A DNA stretch of 64,000 nt, from positions 186,001 to 250,000 of the forward strand of contig JADNYJ010000010.1 in the NCBI GenBank assembly GCA_015501075.1. Reading direction: 5' to 3'. Position numbers and translations under genes: made by a program. Positions 53,926 through 64,000 of this stretch are shown in pieces; the first letter of the stretch is position 1; each line of letters starts with the position of its first letter. The DNA is from Gymnopilus junonius (lineage: Eukaryota; Basidiomycota; Agaricomycetes; Agaricales; Galerinaceae). The notes under the pieces were generated by a model. The model saw nothing but the letters and a program-made list of their open reading frames with translations, had not been told where the DNA came from and searched no databases.

Positions 53926-54475
53926 AGCTGGCGAGGTATTGTAAAATACCTGAATTACTTACGTAATGTAGTCAGCCACAATTGATTCCAATTCCAATTC
54001 AATGGCAATTTCAAGGTGATGTGTACGATGTATATACTAACTTGAGGACTTATATACTGTCAGCGAAAATTTGCGCTCAATCCGGTTTTAGATGCAATGA
54101 AATTTTACAAATTACAGATCGAAAGCTTGCTAGTTTACAGTAGATAGGTTTTTTTCTGTATGCCCACCGTCAAGGTAGATACTAGATTTGCAATTTGCAA
54201 ATTGCGGGAGTATTATAAGTAGAGTATTTGCTGCTTGGTCATGAATTAGCAGAAGAAAGAAGGATACATAAACACGAAATAAAGTTCTCCCGTCAAGTAA
54301 ATGCTTTAGGAGGGGGAAGGCCTAAGCTTGCACGTTACCATTTCAGCTAAGGCAGCAAGGGAAGTTGTGTATTTGCTGTGATATCCCGTATTGATCCATA
54401 ATTTGTGTGTGCTAATGGTTTGCGCGTATGTGTATTTGCATATCTAGCTAAGATTTTTCGGACCTGTTTCTGATG
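53926..54475. other. intergenic, AT-rich
   Basis: 550 bp downstream of GRASP with no gene. Holds a 16-bp perfect palindrome (GCAATTTGCAAATTGC, 54190-54205) of uncertain meaning. Confidence 0.45.
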
Positions 54476-55538
54476 TCATTCAGCAAGTTGGGTAGGGGAG
54501 CCTTGATTCGTTTCTACTGACAAATCTGCTGGCACAAACAGATCTTGAGTTTCGTGTTGTCCTTCTTGTTCCTGCAGCTCCGGTGGCATTGTTCCTGGAA
54601 CATGATCCTCTGGTTGTGGGGGTATCCTGTGTAATAGGCCAAAGCTTTCACAGTAACATCAGAACAGATGATAGGTGATTACAAGAAACGCACCCAAAGA
54701 CACATCCAAGAAGCCCTTCTCCTCCCCAATGTCTGTTGGGTATTAGAACCACCTCCCTCAAATTGCTATAAAGTGTTAGAAAAGTTGAGCTCTCTTGACA
54801 GTGATATTCCGTACTCGAAATCGTAAGAATACACATAAACTCTTAGGGGCTTATCGACATGCTGTAGAAGTAATTTAGAAAACGAATGGGGCTGAAAGGG
54901 AGGACGCACAGCTTCAACTAAATCATAAAAGTCATTCTCTGCACTCAGAACACCTCCAGACCATCCTGTAGAAAGTTCAGAGATATGTAAATAGATATCA
55001 CTTTGTAAATCCTACCTAGTATCCAATCACCCATAGGAACGAGACCTGCACTTTCCGCAGGACTTCCCTCGATGACATCCAGCACATGCCAAACATTGTC
55101 CGAAGCTGTCTCTGGTTGACATAGACGCATGCTCAGGCCGAGTAATGAAGGTTGAGAGTCGGGCAGGGAACTATGTAAATCGTTTAAGCTGAGCTGCTCT
55201 TGAGACCATACTCGTGACGGTGTTATGGGTACCACTACATATCCCATAAGTGTCTGAGTTCGATACAAAACCACCAGTGTCTCACCTCTCGTTTGCTGGG
55301 TCTTGCTGTTCCATACCAATAAGTTCAGAGTACGGTTTTCGTGGCTCTCGACTATCTTCTCCAGTTCTGGGACGTCGATTGCATTCTCAGAAGAAAAGGA
55401 ATCTCCTTCAAAGCCAACAACAAAGTCAAAGAACGGTTCAATGTTTGCGTGATATGCTGGAGAAGAAGGGGTAACCCTGAGAACGTGCAGACCACGGGAA
55501 GGTGTCTGAGTCTGCGAAGTTGACTGCTCGGCGCCCAT
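54476..55538 (-). CDS. Golgi reassembly-stacking protein (GRASP) homologue
   Basis: Peripheral Golgi/early secretory protein with tandem PDZ-like GRASP domains, in fungi linked to unconventional secretion. I start at 55538 because MGAEQSTSQTQ supplies Gly-2 for N-myristoylation, the known membrane anchor; an in-frame upstream ATG at 55604 would bury it. First PDZ: LHVLRVTPSSPAYHANIEPF, FDFVVGFEGDSF, RTLNLLVWNSKTQQTRGETL. Second: LGLSMRLCQPETASDNVWHV, LDVIEGSPAESAGLVPMGDW, ILGWSGGVLSAENDFYDLVE, VYVYSYDFEYGISLLREVVL, IPNRHWGGEGLLGCVFGFGL, LHRIP. The tail after this is short (about 45 aa, acidic/Gln-rich, ending SPTQLAE), as in other fungal GRASPs. Four exons. Confidence 0.92.
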
Positions 55539-55655
55539 GAAGATATTGATTCTTGTCTGGGAGGAAATATGGCAAGAGCTGGCCCAGCTCTCCCCCCGTC
55601 TCACATGCCTTAAAAGGAAATGCTACAAATCTAAGGCTGACATAAGGTCTGGTGG

Positions 55656-55743
55656 AGCTTACTAAATAATGACGGTGTGGTGGAATGGTAACTTTACGTC
55701 GATTTAATTATTGAGGTGCTCGGTTCAATTCCAATGTGGGCTA
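55656..55743 (+). other. degenerate tRNA-like sequence
   Basis: An A-box-like TGGTGGAATGG (55678-55688) and a B-box-like GGTTCAATTCC (55722-55732) are spaced as in tRNA genes. A possible acceptor stem pairs AGCTTAC (55656-55662) with GTGGGCT (55736-55742), two of the seven pairs being G-T. A T4 run (a pol III terminator) follows at 55744. The T-stem and anticodon stem pair poorly and the D region is too long, so this is a relic or tRNA-derived repeat, not a functional tRNA. Confidence 0.35.
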
Positions 55744-57184
55744 TTTTATATTTTTGTATTTTTCCCACACTTAGGACAAATATTTTTCTCTTTGTAAAGA
55801 TTGGTTACGTTATGTTAGGATTAATGGTTAGGGAAAACAATGTTTGTCTCCCTGCGCAGCAGCGCATTCTTGGTTGAGTTAGGAGGTTAGGGTGGGTTTG
55901 GTGTTAGAATTCCAGATGCTGTGTCAAGCATGTCGCAATAAACGGACGCCGGAAACATGTATATAATTTCATTTTTATTTCTTCATTTTACGGCCACTGT
56001 TAGTGCTCGGCCTTTCATTTGTTTCATCTTCAAAAACACCATTTATTTTATATGCAAATCTACATGTATTTAAGTAGTACTATACGTATAGAAATACCGA
56101 GATTACCATATGCGGACGTCTGGTGATTGCCAGAACGTCACGTGTGTGAGACGGGGGGAGAGGTAGGACAGTTTATGGCAAGCGTGTTAACACCAGCCGG
56201 CAATTGCCGTCCTGTTGTTTTTCTTAGTTGATGACAGTTCCAGAATAGGGAATTAGGCTTCCAAATTGCGCACTTTGATCATGATCGAGCTCGACGACTT
56301 TCCCCTGAGTTTTAAGTGGCATAAGCGCGTGAAGAATTCTACAGTCGTAACCGCGTACTTATATATATATTTATTAGATAACAGTCGGGCAGTAATTTAA
56401 TTTCTACCATCTTGAAGTCCAACGTAAGTACTCTCCTCACTCTGAGTCACCTAATAGTTGACTCAAGAATAAAACCCAGCGGTCGGTCCTTTTCCCAAGA
56501 CCTTTCATGTCCTTGCATCCTTACAAAAGTAAATGGAAGACCTTCTGGAGATCAAGTGCTCTCTGCATTAATATCCTTTGGCTCTCCGAAGAAATAACGA
56601 CAACGTGCCACAGCCCTTAGTTAAGCTTTCTTAAGCTGTACTATGTCGAGGAATGACCTATGGCGAATCTCCATTTACTTCTCGACTTATTCCCTCAGAG
56701 CATGTGTTCTTTTCTCTTATTCGACACACAAGAAATTAGAGATTGAATAACTCAGATGTTCCTTACAAACTCTTGGTTGTCTCGTGCAACCAGATTGAAG
56801 CCATCCCAAACTACATGTTAAAAATCAGGTGTTTCCCTGTTCCAAATTGTTGTCCTGACGTCACTGCTCTCTGGCTGTATAAATGCTCACTTGCATTGCT
56901 TACACACAACAAGGTAGTAACTAGACATTGGGATATGGCGATATTTTTATAGAGGGTACTAATCAATTCTGTATTTAATTAAGTACTTGATTTGTGCAAT
57001 CTGAAAATATCGTCTGACTTGGAAAGAAACGGGAAGATGCTTATTTCGGTTCCTAAGGGTCTTCATGACTATGTCAACGAATACGTTAACATTTTTATGG
57101 TATTCTGTAAATTTTTAATGGACATGTGCATAAATGCCTAATAGATCGATGTCCTATCCCCTACTCCAGATTATTCTCCGCTCA

Positions 57185-57440
57185 TCGCATCAAACGATTT
57201 AAACGGCGAGCGGAGGGTTCAAAATCAAGACGCTTTTCCCTGGACGGAATGTTTTGCACGGATTTTCGCAGGCCATCTGAATCGACGATGGCCTCGAAAA
57301 GCATCCGTCTTGATGTTTCCATACAGAATAAAGCCGATGCCAGCTTCAATAGCGCCGCCTTCAGTGTCGAAAGCAACGACTGGTATCGGATATCTGTCAA
57401 GGTCACGCCAACGAGCATTACACCTGGATCCTAAGGGCAA
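57185..57440 (-). pseudogene. decayed coding fragment, family unknown
   Basis: Minus-strand reading gives RWRDLDRYPIPVVAFDTEGG, then AIEAGIGFILYGNIKTDAF in one frame and EAIVDSDGLRKSVQNIPSRE plus KRLDFEPSARRLNRLMR in another. The switch falls at a T4 run on that strand (57297-57300 on the plus strand as A4); one base fewer joins DAF to EAIVDSDG smoothly. Stop codons lie close by on both sides and no start or further exons were found. It looks like a remnant of a real protein gene, but I do not recognise it. Confidence 0.3.
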
Positions 57441-58082
57441 GGTTCAGTCTGTCGACAGCACACGTCAGCTGCATGTTCCAAGTACTCCAAACCAACTCCA
57501 GCAGCAGCACCGGACCTAGCAGGACCTAGGTTACTTTATAATTAGCGAATTCGGGGACCAAGTCGTTCATCCGTTTCGTTCACGTGGCACAAGGTTTGCA
57601 CAACATGAGAATGGAGCTTGGAGGTAGGGGATCCGCGGAACAGTCTCAAAACTGCTGTTCGAGGTTCTTTCCGGACTTGACAAAAGGGACCGAACCGCCT
57701 ACGGTAGTAATTATTCAGATGAGGTCTTTGATCTGATCAAAAACAAAGTAAGAAGGCGAAGAGCGAGCCAGCAGGCTGGTTCCGGGATTTAGCCGGTCGT
57801 GGATGTAGTGTGAACTGATTTGTTCTCGTGATATCTGTACATGTTGGGCAACCACGCGCAATAGTCATCTCTCTCTAGTTTCTTCAAAGGTGCGGTTGTC
57901 CTGATGCAGCTGGATATAAATTATTGGAAGAAGTTTTGAGTTTCGAAAGCGCCCGAGCTGCAAACAAGTTGCCACGGGACAACAAACAGACAATTTGTTC
58001 AAAACGACAGGCCTCGACGGAATACCTGGTCCTGACTACCCCACATCTCTCTTGTATCTAAAATACGTTCCTCCACACGATC

Positions 58083-60995
58083 ATGCCTGCAGCGAGACCC
58101 AAGAAAGAGAACATTTCAGCCACGCCCCCATCCGACGATGGCCATCTCAAGGAATCTCTCTCCGAAAACAGCAAGAGCAAGAGAAAGTACGTCCAGATTC
58201 CCCGAATTTTCTCCGCCCTCCTTTCACCCGCCTCTTCCCCTTCTTCGCCCCGCATCCCCACATTGTCTTCCCCACATTCTGCCTTACATTCTATCATTGC
58301 CCTTGTCTAAAGCCCTGTTTCTCCATGTTATTTCATTTCATTTCCATGCCAATCTGGTACTGACTTTCTTCTCTCTCCGTTTCTTCAGGAGGCAATCACA
58401 AAGTCTGCCATTTCACCTCAAATTCTCCTTCAGAAAAGCTCATATCTTTCTTAGGCTGCGATGCTTGCCGAGCTCGCAAGGTTAGATGTGCCAGGGAGAA
58501 TCCAGAGGACCCGAAGCAATCTTGCAAGCATTGCATCACCCTAGGCATTCCCTGTACCTACGACTACCAGCCCAAAAAACGCGGACCACCGAATTTGTAC
58601 GTCAAAAAATGCAAACCCACGTTTCTTGTAGCCTAAATATCATCCCAGGTACCTGAGACGCCTCCAGGAAGCGGCGGCAGCTGCTGCTGGCCAACAACAA
58701 CCAACGGAGAGTCAGTCGGATCTGGAGATCTCGTCCTCACCTATTTCAACCATTGCTAGCCCACCCCAGAGCATGGTGTCTCCAAGCATTGGATCTAAGA
58801 GTCCACCGTCGTTCTTAGAGCCATCGCTCAATCAGCACCCCTCAATTCCCTCTGTTCCAATCCCGCCTTCACGATATCCAATTGCCGCGGACACGTATCA
58901 CAATCACTACTCACAACAAAATGGCCACCCCTCATCTTCTTTCAATGGATCGAGATCTTCAGAAGCTGCATCCAATGGACATAATTACATCCACGCTCAT
59001 GGCCAGTCCCAGCCGAAGGTCGAGGAGCAGTCTTTTTCTTCGTCCCCTTCAGATTCTTTCAGCACTTATCCTCTCTATAACTGGTCTTATAAGCAGCATC
59101 AGCTTCTTCCGGCTCCTGTTCCTACCACTGTTCCCCCACTCTCTTATTACTACAGACCTCGACGACTTGAAGAAATCGCTCCCAGAGACACTATATCTTT
59201 GATCATTGCCCTTTTCTTTGACTTTGTATACCCACTCACTCCCTGTGTCCACAAACCGTCATTCATGGCAGATTTGCATTCTCGTCGGGAGGAAAAAGAT
59301 CCCTTATTCTTTGCTCTTGTTATGTCTACTGTAGCCTCGACCCTAGTGCAAGTTCCCAGGTCTTATTTACCCATGGAACGACCAGTAGTAAGAAAGTTGG
59401 CACAAGTGCGTCGAGTTTCTCTAATATGCTCAATCTCGTTGACTATTGGTTCAGACTGCTCATGAGGCTAGCCGCCATATTACGATAGCTTCTTACGATC
59501 CGCCAACGTCCATGCACGTTGTAATTCGATATTTGTTCGTATATTCTTAAACAACTTTTGTCAAAACTCACATCCCCCTCAGCGACTGTATTTACCATTT
59601 CTGCGAAGGGCATGATGCTACTCAACATGCTGCTTTTGGAGAAGCAGCTCATATTGCTGTGACGCTTCGTATGCACGAAGAGGCATCGTACGAAGGTCTG
59701 GATCCCATTGAATGCGAAGTGAGGCGGCGCATTTTCTGGCTTCTTTTCGGAGGTATCCAAGTTTCACTTATTTCGAATGTTTGTTTCCTAAAAATCTGAT
59801 TCCTCTTTAGCCGACAAATCCATGTCTATTCTCCTTGGTCGGCCGATCTGCCTGCGGGATGAAGACTGCACAGTACACTTCCCAAAAGAGTTGGATGACG
59901 AGTAGTATGTCGTTTCAGTGAAACCGGCATTTCTCCGTACTCATGATGTAATCGTCTTTCTCCGCACAGCATCACTCCCAGTGCCTATTTACCCCAGCCT
60001 CACGGAAAAACTGCCCTCGTTTCTGGGCTCAACTACACGTCAAGGATTTTCGCTCTCTTAGGCGAAATTCTCGTCCGCATTCGCGTTGACAAGCGATCAC
60101 CGCCGCAAGGGCAATTTGCAACCGCAAGATTGGAAGAGGTTCAATCTTTACATGGGAGGATATTGACCGCTTTAAGTCATGCGCCCGAGCCATTAAGACT
60201 GAAGCAAACGCCTAATCAGACCAATATGTCCGCTGAGTATGGTGGGGCAGGGTTCCGTCAAGCCACTTTTGCCGAAGTCAAGGACTTTTTTGACAATCCC
60301 AACGCCTCTCGTGCCAATGCCCTCAATCCTTTCTTGGTGATGCAGGCCAACCTTTATGTGACCCAGGTGTGCAGCTTGTTGACGTATAAAGTTGCTTCTT
60401 CTTATCGAGCGCGCTTTCTTATAGCAACTCGTCCGATTCGTCATTGAACAATATCGTGACGAACTTATAATGTCCTTGCAAGGAAACCTCGACGAACATC
60501 AAGTTGCTGAGGACCGGGAAGCTGTCGCTAGTGATCTATTGAATATTTTACACAGGTCAGTATGTTATGAACTAATAGAGTTGTCGCCGCATACTAAGTC
60601 CTGCCGCAGTATACCTATTCAATCAATTGCGACCAACGGCCCGAGCTTGGTGAGCTTTAAATTCGCGGTTGTCTAAGCTCTGCTGACATCCTCCTAGGTG
60701 CATAAAGTCAGATTTGTGGCATCGACACTGTTGGACGCAGTTAGGAAAGCAGAGACAGCTCCTGCGTCGGCGGCGCGTGCACACGCCTTCCTATGTAAGA
60801 GGATTATCCATGCCATCCATTACCTTTTAAAAAGGGCGATCTACTTTTACAGGGGACTTCCTCAGCATTCTTTCGGAAATCGAAAGGAATTACTTGTGAG
60901 CACTATTATTTTGTAGGCGGTTTCTCCTCTAACCCATCTTCAGATTGGATGATGACAGAGACGGTACCTCCAGTGGAGATGGTATGATGGTTTGA
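58083..60995 (+). CDS. Zn2Cys6 transcription factor with fungal_trans domain
   Basis: Nuclear regulator; target unknown. MPAARPKKENISATPPSDDG and a Lys-rich segment precede an intron of about 270 nt, long for this window and possibly hiding an exon. The zinc cluster follows at about 58458-58545: CDACRARKVRCAR, then CKHCITLGIPCTYDY, spacing C-X2-C-X6-C-X11-C-X2-C-X6-C, followed by the basic linker QPKKRGPPNLYLRRLQEAA. After a Ser/Pro/Gln-rich spacer the fungal_trans domain begins near 59140 (YYYRPRRLEEIAPRDTISLI, FDFVYPLTPCVHKPSFMADL) and continues with FGEAAHIAVTLRMHEEASYE, CEVRRRIFWLLFGADKSMSI and LLGRPICLRDEDCTVHFPKE. Ends ILSEIERNYL and DDDRDGTSSGDGMMV at 60995. About eleven exons. Resembles Ascomycete regulators of the RGT1/XlnR type in architecture only. 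Confidence 0.87.
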
Positions 60996-61410
60996 TATGT
61001 TTAGGCACGAATGCGATTCTAGTTATTATTTGTACAATTGCTCCTATTTAAACCTCTGTGTTGCGCCTCTCTTAATTCCTCCTAGCATACCCCCATTTTT
61101 CATGTATTGCCGACGTACAATTTTCTCCTTCTACATTGTAGCATTTTCAGGGATTTTCAGTCTTCACGAGTACCAAGCACCACTGTATGAATACGTACCG
61201 CTATATGACCAATAACGGCAAGTGCCGAATATGATTGAACTCGCGTTTTCAGGGAACAATTCTAATTAGACGCGTCTTCTCTTCAACCCGTCACCCGACC
61301 TAGTCAAATCCTTACCCACTACCTGTCAGTTTCTCCGAGGACTATCGTTCGGAATTCGGCACGTTCACAGTTTTTTTTTCTGATTCAGGTCTCCATAACA
61401 GAAAAATTCC
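60996..61410. other. intergenic
   Basis: 415 bp between the zinc-cluster gene and AOS1, holding the AOS1 promoter. No motif called. Confidence 0.45.
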
Positions 61411-62770
61411 ATGGCTAGCTTTCCAGAAGGAAACAAGACCCCAAGTCAGGATGGCATCGCGGCTACAGACCTCACTGAGGAAGAAGCTACGCGTTATGAT
61501 AGGCAGATGAGGCTATGGGGTATTGAAGCCCAACAAAGGTGTTTCCTTTTCTCTCTGTTACGGTCCAACCCAATAAACTCCAATGTAGGATGCGAAACGC
61601 TACGATTTTGGTCGTACGCCTCAAAGGTGTCGCCACCGAGGCGATCAAGAATATGGTCCTCGCTGGTATTGGGAAACTAATAATAGTAGATGAGGAAAAC
61701 GTTAACGAAGAAGATCTTGGAGCAGGGTTCTTCTTCAGAGATGGAGACGTTGGACTCAAAGTAAGTGGCGCCAAATAATGCGGAAATATGCTGGTTATAT
61801 CTCGGGTAACCTCCGACAGAAGCTCGATGCCGCTAAATCCAGAATTGAAAGCCTAAACCCCCTTGTGGCCGTGGAGACGATAATGGACACGTCGATATCA
61901 GACAGCGAACGTCTAGATTCCATTATCCAGAAAGTTGATCTCGTTTGCGTGACTGACTCCAGTCGAGAGGAGCTCGTAAGCCATTTTTTCGCATCCTCGT
62001 GGCCGTGGCTAACTCTCGCCTCAAGCTTGTTATCAACACAACCTGTCGAAAACATCATAAACCATTTTATGCTGGAGGCACTTACGGATTAATTGGATAT
62101 ATTTTCTGCGATCTTTTGACGCATGAATACCTCATTCCGTGAGAAGTCGAGCACCCGAAATCTTGAGACGGCTAATCTCTATCTCTACCAGGCAGCGCTC
62201 TGCGCCACAGGATCAGCCAAAAACCGTCAAAGCAGCTGTTACTTATTCACCACTTCTTGATGCACTTCGCTACTCGTGGGCAAGTCTTACTAAAAGACAA
62301 ACAAAAGAAGTAAACCCGGCCATTCACTTTGCTGTTACCGGTAGATTTGATTTCTGTATATCTTCCTTTGCGCGTTATTGACTAATTGAAATGTACCAGC
62401 CCTTTGGCAATTCCAATTTATACACAATACTTTGCCTAATGACATCAGTCAAGCAGACCAACTCGAAAAAATTTCAAACACACTTATTGCAGAGGCGGAA
62501 GTGCATAAACAAGTTCTTACTGCCGAACCTCGAACTCTCATTGAGTATGTTTTCTATTTGCCTATTTTTACAAGTCATCGGAATCCTCTTTCTAGTTCAA
62601 TAGCAACTACTGCTGATCACGAGTTCTCTCCTGTCTGCGCCATAGTCGGCGGTATGCTGGGCCAGGATATTCTAAAAGCGCTTGGTGGTCGCGAACCTCC
62701 CATTGCCAATTTCTTCGTATTTGACGGCAACGTGGGAGCAGGTACTGTCTGTCGACTCAACATGTCTTAA
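61411..62770 (+). CDS. AOS1: SUMO-activating enzyme E1 subunit Aos1
   Basis: Partner of Uba2 in ATP-dependent SUMO activation in the nucleus. MASFPEGNKTPSQDG, then the E1 opening signature ATRYDRQMRLWGIEAQQRM and RNATILVVRLKGVATEAIKN, MVLAGIGKLIIVDEENVNEE, DLGAGFFFRDGDVGLKK and the inactive-adenylation half AKSRIESLNPLVAVETI. Next are LVCVTDSSREELV, INTTCRKHHKPFYAGGTYGL and IGYIFCDLLTHEYLIP. The C-terminal exons read KTVKAAVTYSPLLDALRYSW, HKQVLTAEPRTLIE and FSPVCAIVGGMLGQDILKAL, ending VGAGTVCRLNMS at 62770. There is no catalytic-cysteine domain, as expected for Aos1 rather than Uba2. Normal length; about seven exons, all in frame. Confidence 0.93.
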
Positions 62771-64000
62771 GATGTTTCGCTGTTTCGCTGTTTTGCAGTC
62801 TACGTAACATAGGTCTGACCAATCGCAAGGGTTTCTCTAAAAAGTGATGTGTGGCTTCTCCGATATTCGACCCCGTAGGAAGGTATTGATTTAGGCTCGC
62901 AAGCTCGGTTATTACTGAGGTCCGCACAGTCTAATATTGTTTTTTCCTGGGAAGTCACTAATAAAAGGCTCCTACCTTATAGGTTTTCCCGAAATCATCG
63001 TCGGACTGCCAGAATCGCTCGAAAACTGCCTGTAGCCCTTGGCTGCTCACGTGTTGAGTATATAATTTCGAAGGATCCAGTAAATTTTCACCTGGGTAGT
63101 CAATGTATATTCAAGATAGTTTCCTTTTTTCGATTTGTCTTACGGCTTTTCGGATGTAGGATTTGCGAGTTGTTTCAAGAACGAGTGTTACATAGGTGTG
63201 TCGGCTACCCCAGATCTTGCTGACCACGGGCTCCGCGTTTTATCCGGGCAAGTGTATTGAAGGATATTATCTTGTCACTTTGAGGTATTTGATGGTGCAC
63301 ATTTATCTAGATGCATTTCTCCGATGACTATCGATGTTCAAATAATGTCGCTCGGTTTGATCGCGGAGATCAGATATAGAGATGGCAAGCCTGCATGGAT
63401 CCCATATTACTGGATCAGGTCATGCCTTCGACTTTCCTGGTGCCACCGACCGGAAAAGACAATCAAAGCCGTCATCAATCGGATTTCCCCACAAAGAGCC
63501 AATTCTGGTGACTGCTTGTATTCTGAAAATATCTTAGGTTCTATGGTCGTCTACGTTATAGTGGCTTATTTCCCCGCAAGCGCGCTACTTCTGCGTGCTT
63601 AAATCCACCTCTCCCGGAGATTTTCCGTCTTCCAACTTCTTTACTTGTGATTTACGATACTTGATACGATTTCAGGTCAGTTATACTTTATCCATGGCGT
63701 CTGTACATTGCGTCGACAAGGAAGCCAAGCTTGAGCCAATTGCGGCTTATCTTGATGCGGTCGGTTTTCCGACCTACCACCCTCGGCTTTCAAGACCTCG
63801 TTAGCTTGCTCTGATCCTCAGGCTGTCTACGAGCAACTACATGGACATGCAGAAGTATGGTATCCCCTGTGACGAGCTGCTCAGGTTGGTCTTGGCATAG
63901 AAACAGATCCACGCATACAAAATTCTGAATACTCGTACAATGCGTCCTGGCCTGAAGACCTTAGCGGCTAATCAACTTGGGCATCACTCCAATTAACCAT
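62771..64000. other. intergenic to window edge, no gene supported
   Basis: 1.2 kb. Small open frames (for example 63324-63602 and 63595-63804) have no recognised motifs or convincing splice partners. Part of a gene beginning beyond the edge cannot be excluded. Confidence 0.4.

Larger units (their letters stand above)
55539..58082. other. 2.5-kb gene-poor interval with tRNA-like relic and decayed coding fragment
   Basis: No intact gene. Two features stand out and are listed separately: a tRNA-like sequence at about 55656-55743 and a coding-like, frameshifted stretch on the minus strand at about 57185-57440. The last few hundred bases are presumably the promoter of the zinc-cluster gene at 58083. 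Confidence 0.5.

Noticed and set aside
63324..63804. Small plus-strand frames near the right edge
   Set aside because: No start context, domain or splice partner supports a gene; they may be chance frames.

Overview
The window reads as nuclear DNA of a basidiomycete fungus, most likely an Agaricomycete. Genes are densely packed on both strands and most are cut by many short GT-AG introns of about 45-60 nt. Gene content fits: two Zn2Cys6 regulators, a DUF6534 membrane protein of a kind expanded in mushroom-forming fungi, and housekeeping genes with typical fungal features. I called 25 protein-coding genes. Exon joins were worked out by hand from reading frame, splice sites and family conservation, so outer boundaries are firmer than some inner ones.

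Layout. 0.7-6.8 kb: Zn2Cys6 regulator (-), TOM22 (+), complex I NDUFA9-like subunit (-), small UPF0390 protein (+). 6.8-9.1 kb: mostly empty, then an unrecognised membrane protein with an apparent frameshift. 9.5-17 kb: UTP3/SAS10 (+) and FCF2 (-), both small-subunit ribosome biogenesis factors in convergent orientation; COQ5 (+), divergent from FCF2 by only 74 bp; cullin-1 (+). 17.6-24 kb: DUF6534 gene with many introns, then two GC-rich intron-poor genes, RTT109 and a coiled-coil protein. 25-33.7 kb: glutathione transferase, mitochondrial ribosomal protein mL58, malic enzyme, a minus-strand SET-domain/TAD3 fusion, and ALG7 divergent from it. 34-47 kb: isocitrate lyase, F-actin capping alpha subunit, and the 9-kb PRP8 gene. 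47-55.5 kb: PH-domain protein and a coiled-coil protein (-), a 795-bp hAT-like non-autonomous transposon, and GRASP (-). 55.5-58 kb: gene-poor, with a tRNA-like relic and a decayed coding fragment. 58-62.8 kb: second Zn2Cys6 regulator and the SUMO E1 subunit AOS1. The last 1.2 kb holds no gene I can support.

Most of the cargo is core cell machinery: splicing, ribosome assembly, protein import, respiration, ubiquinone, N-glycosylation, SCF/SUMO and the glyoxylate cycle. I found no biosynthetic or defence cluster. The most notable observations are: a 6-nt microexon that encodes one zinc-ligand cysteine of the first Zn2Cys6 cluster; the SET-TAD3 fusion; a transposon with 25-bp inverted repeats and a perfect 8-bp target duplication; and four otherwise well-preserved genes that each need a single extra base to stay in frame, which points to assembly indels or recent decay.
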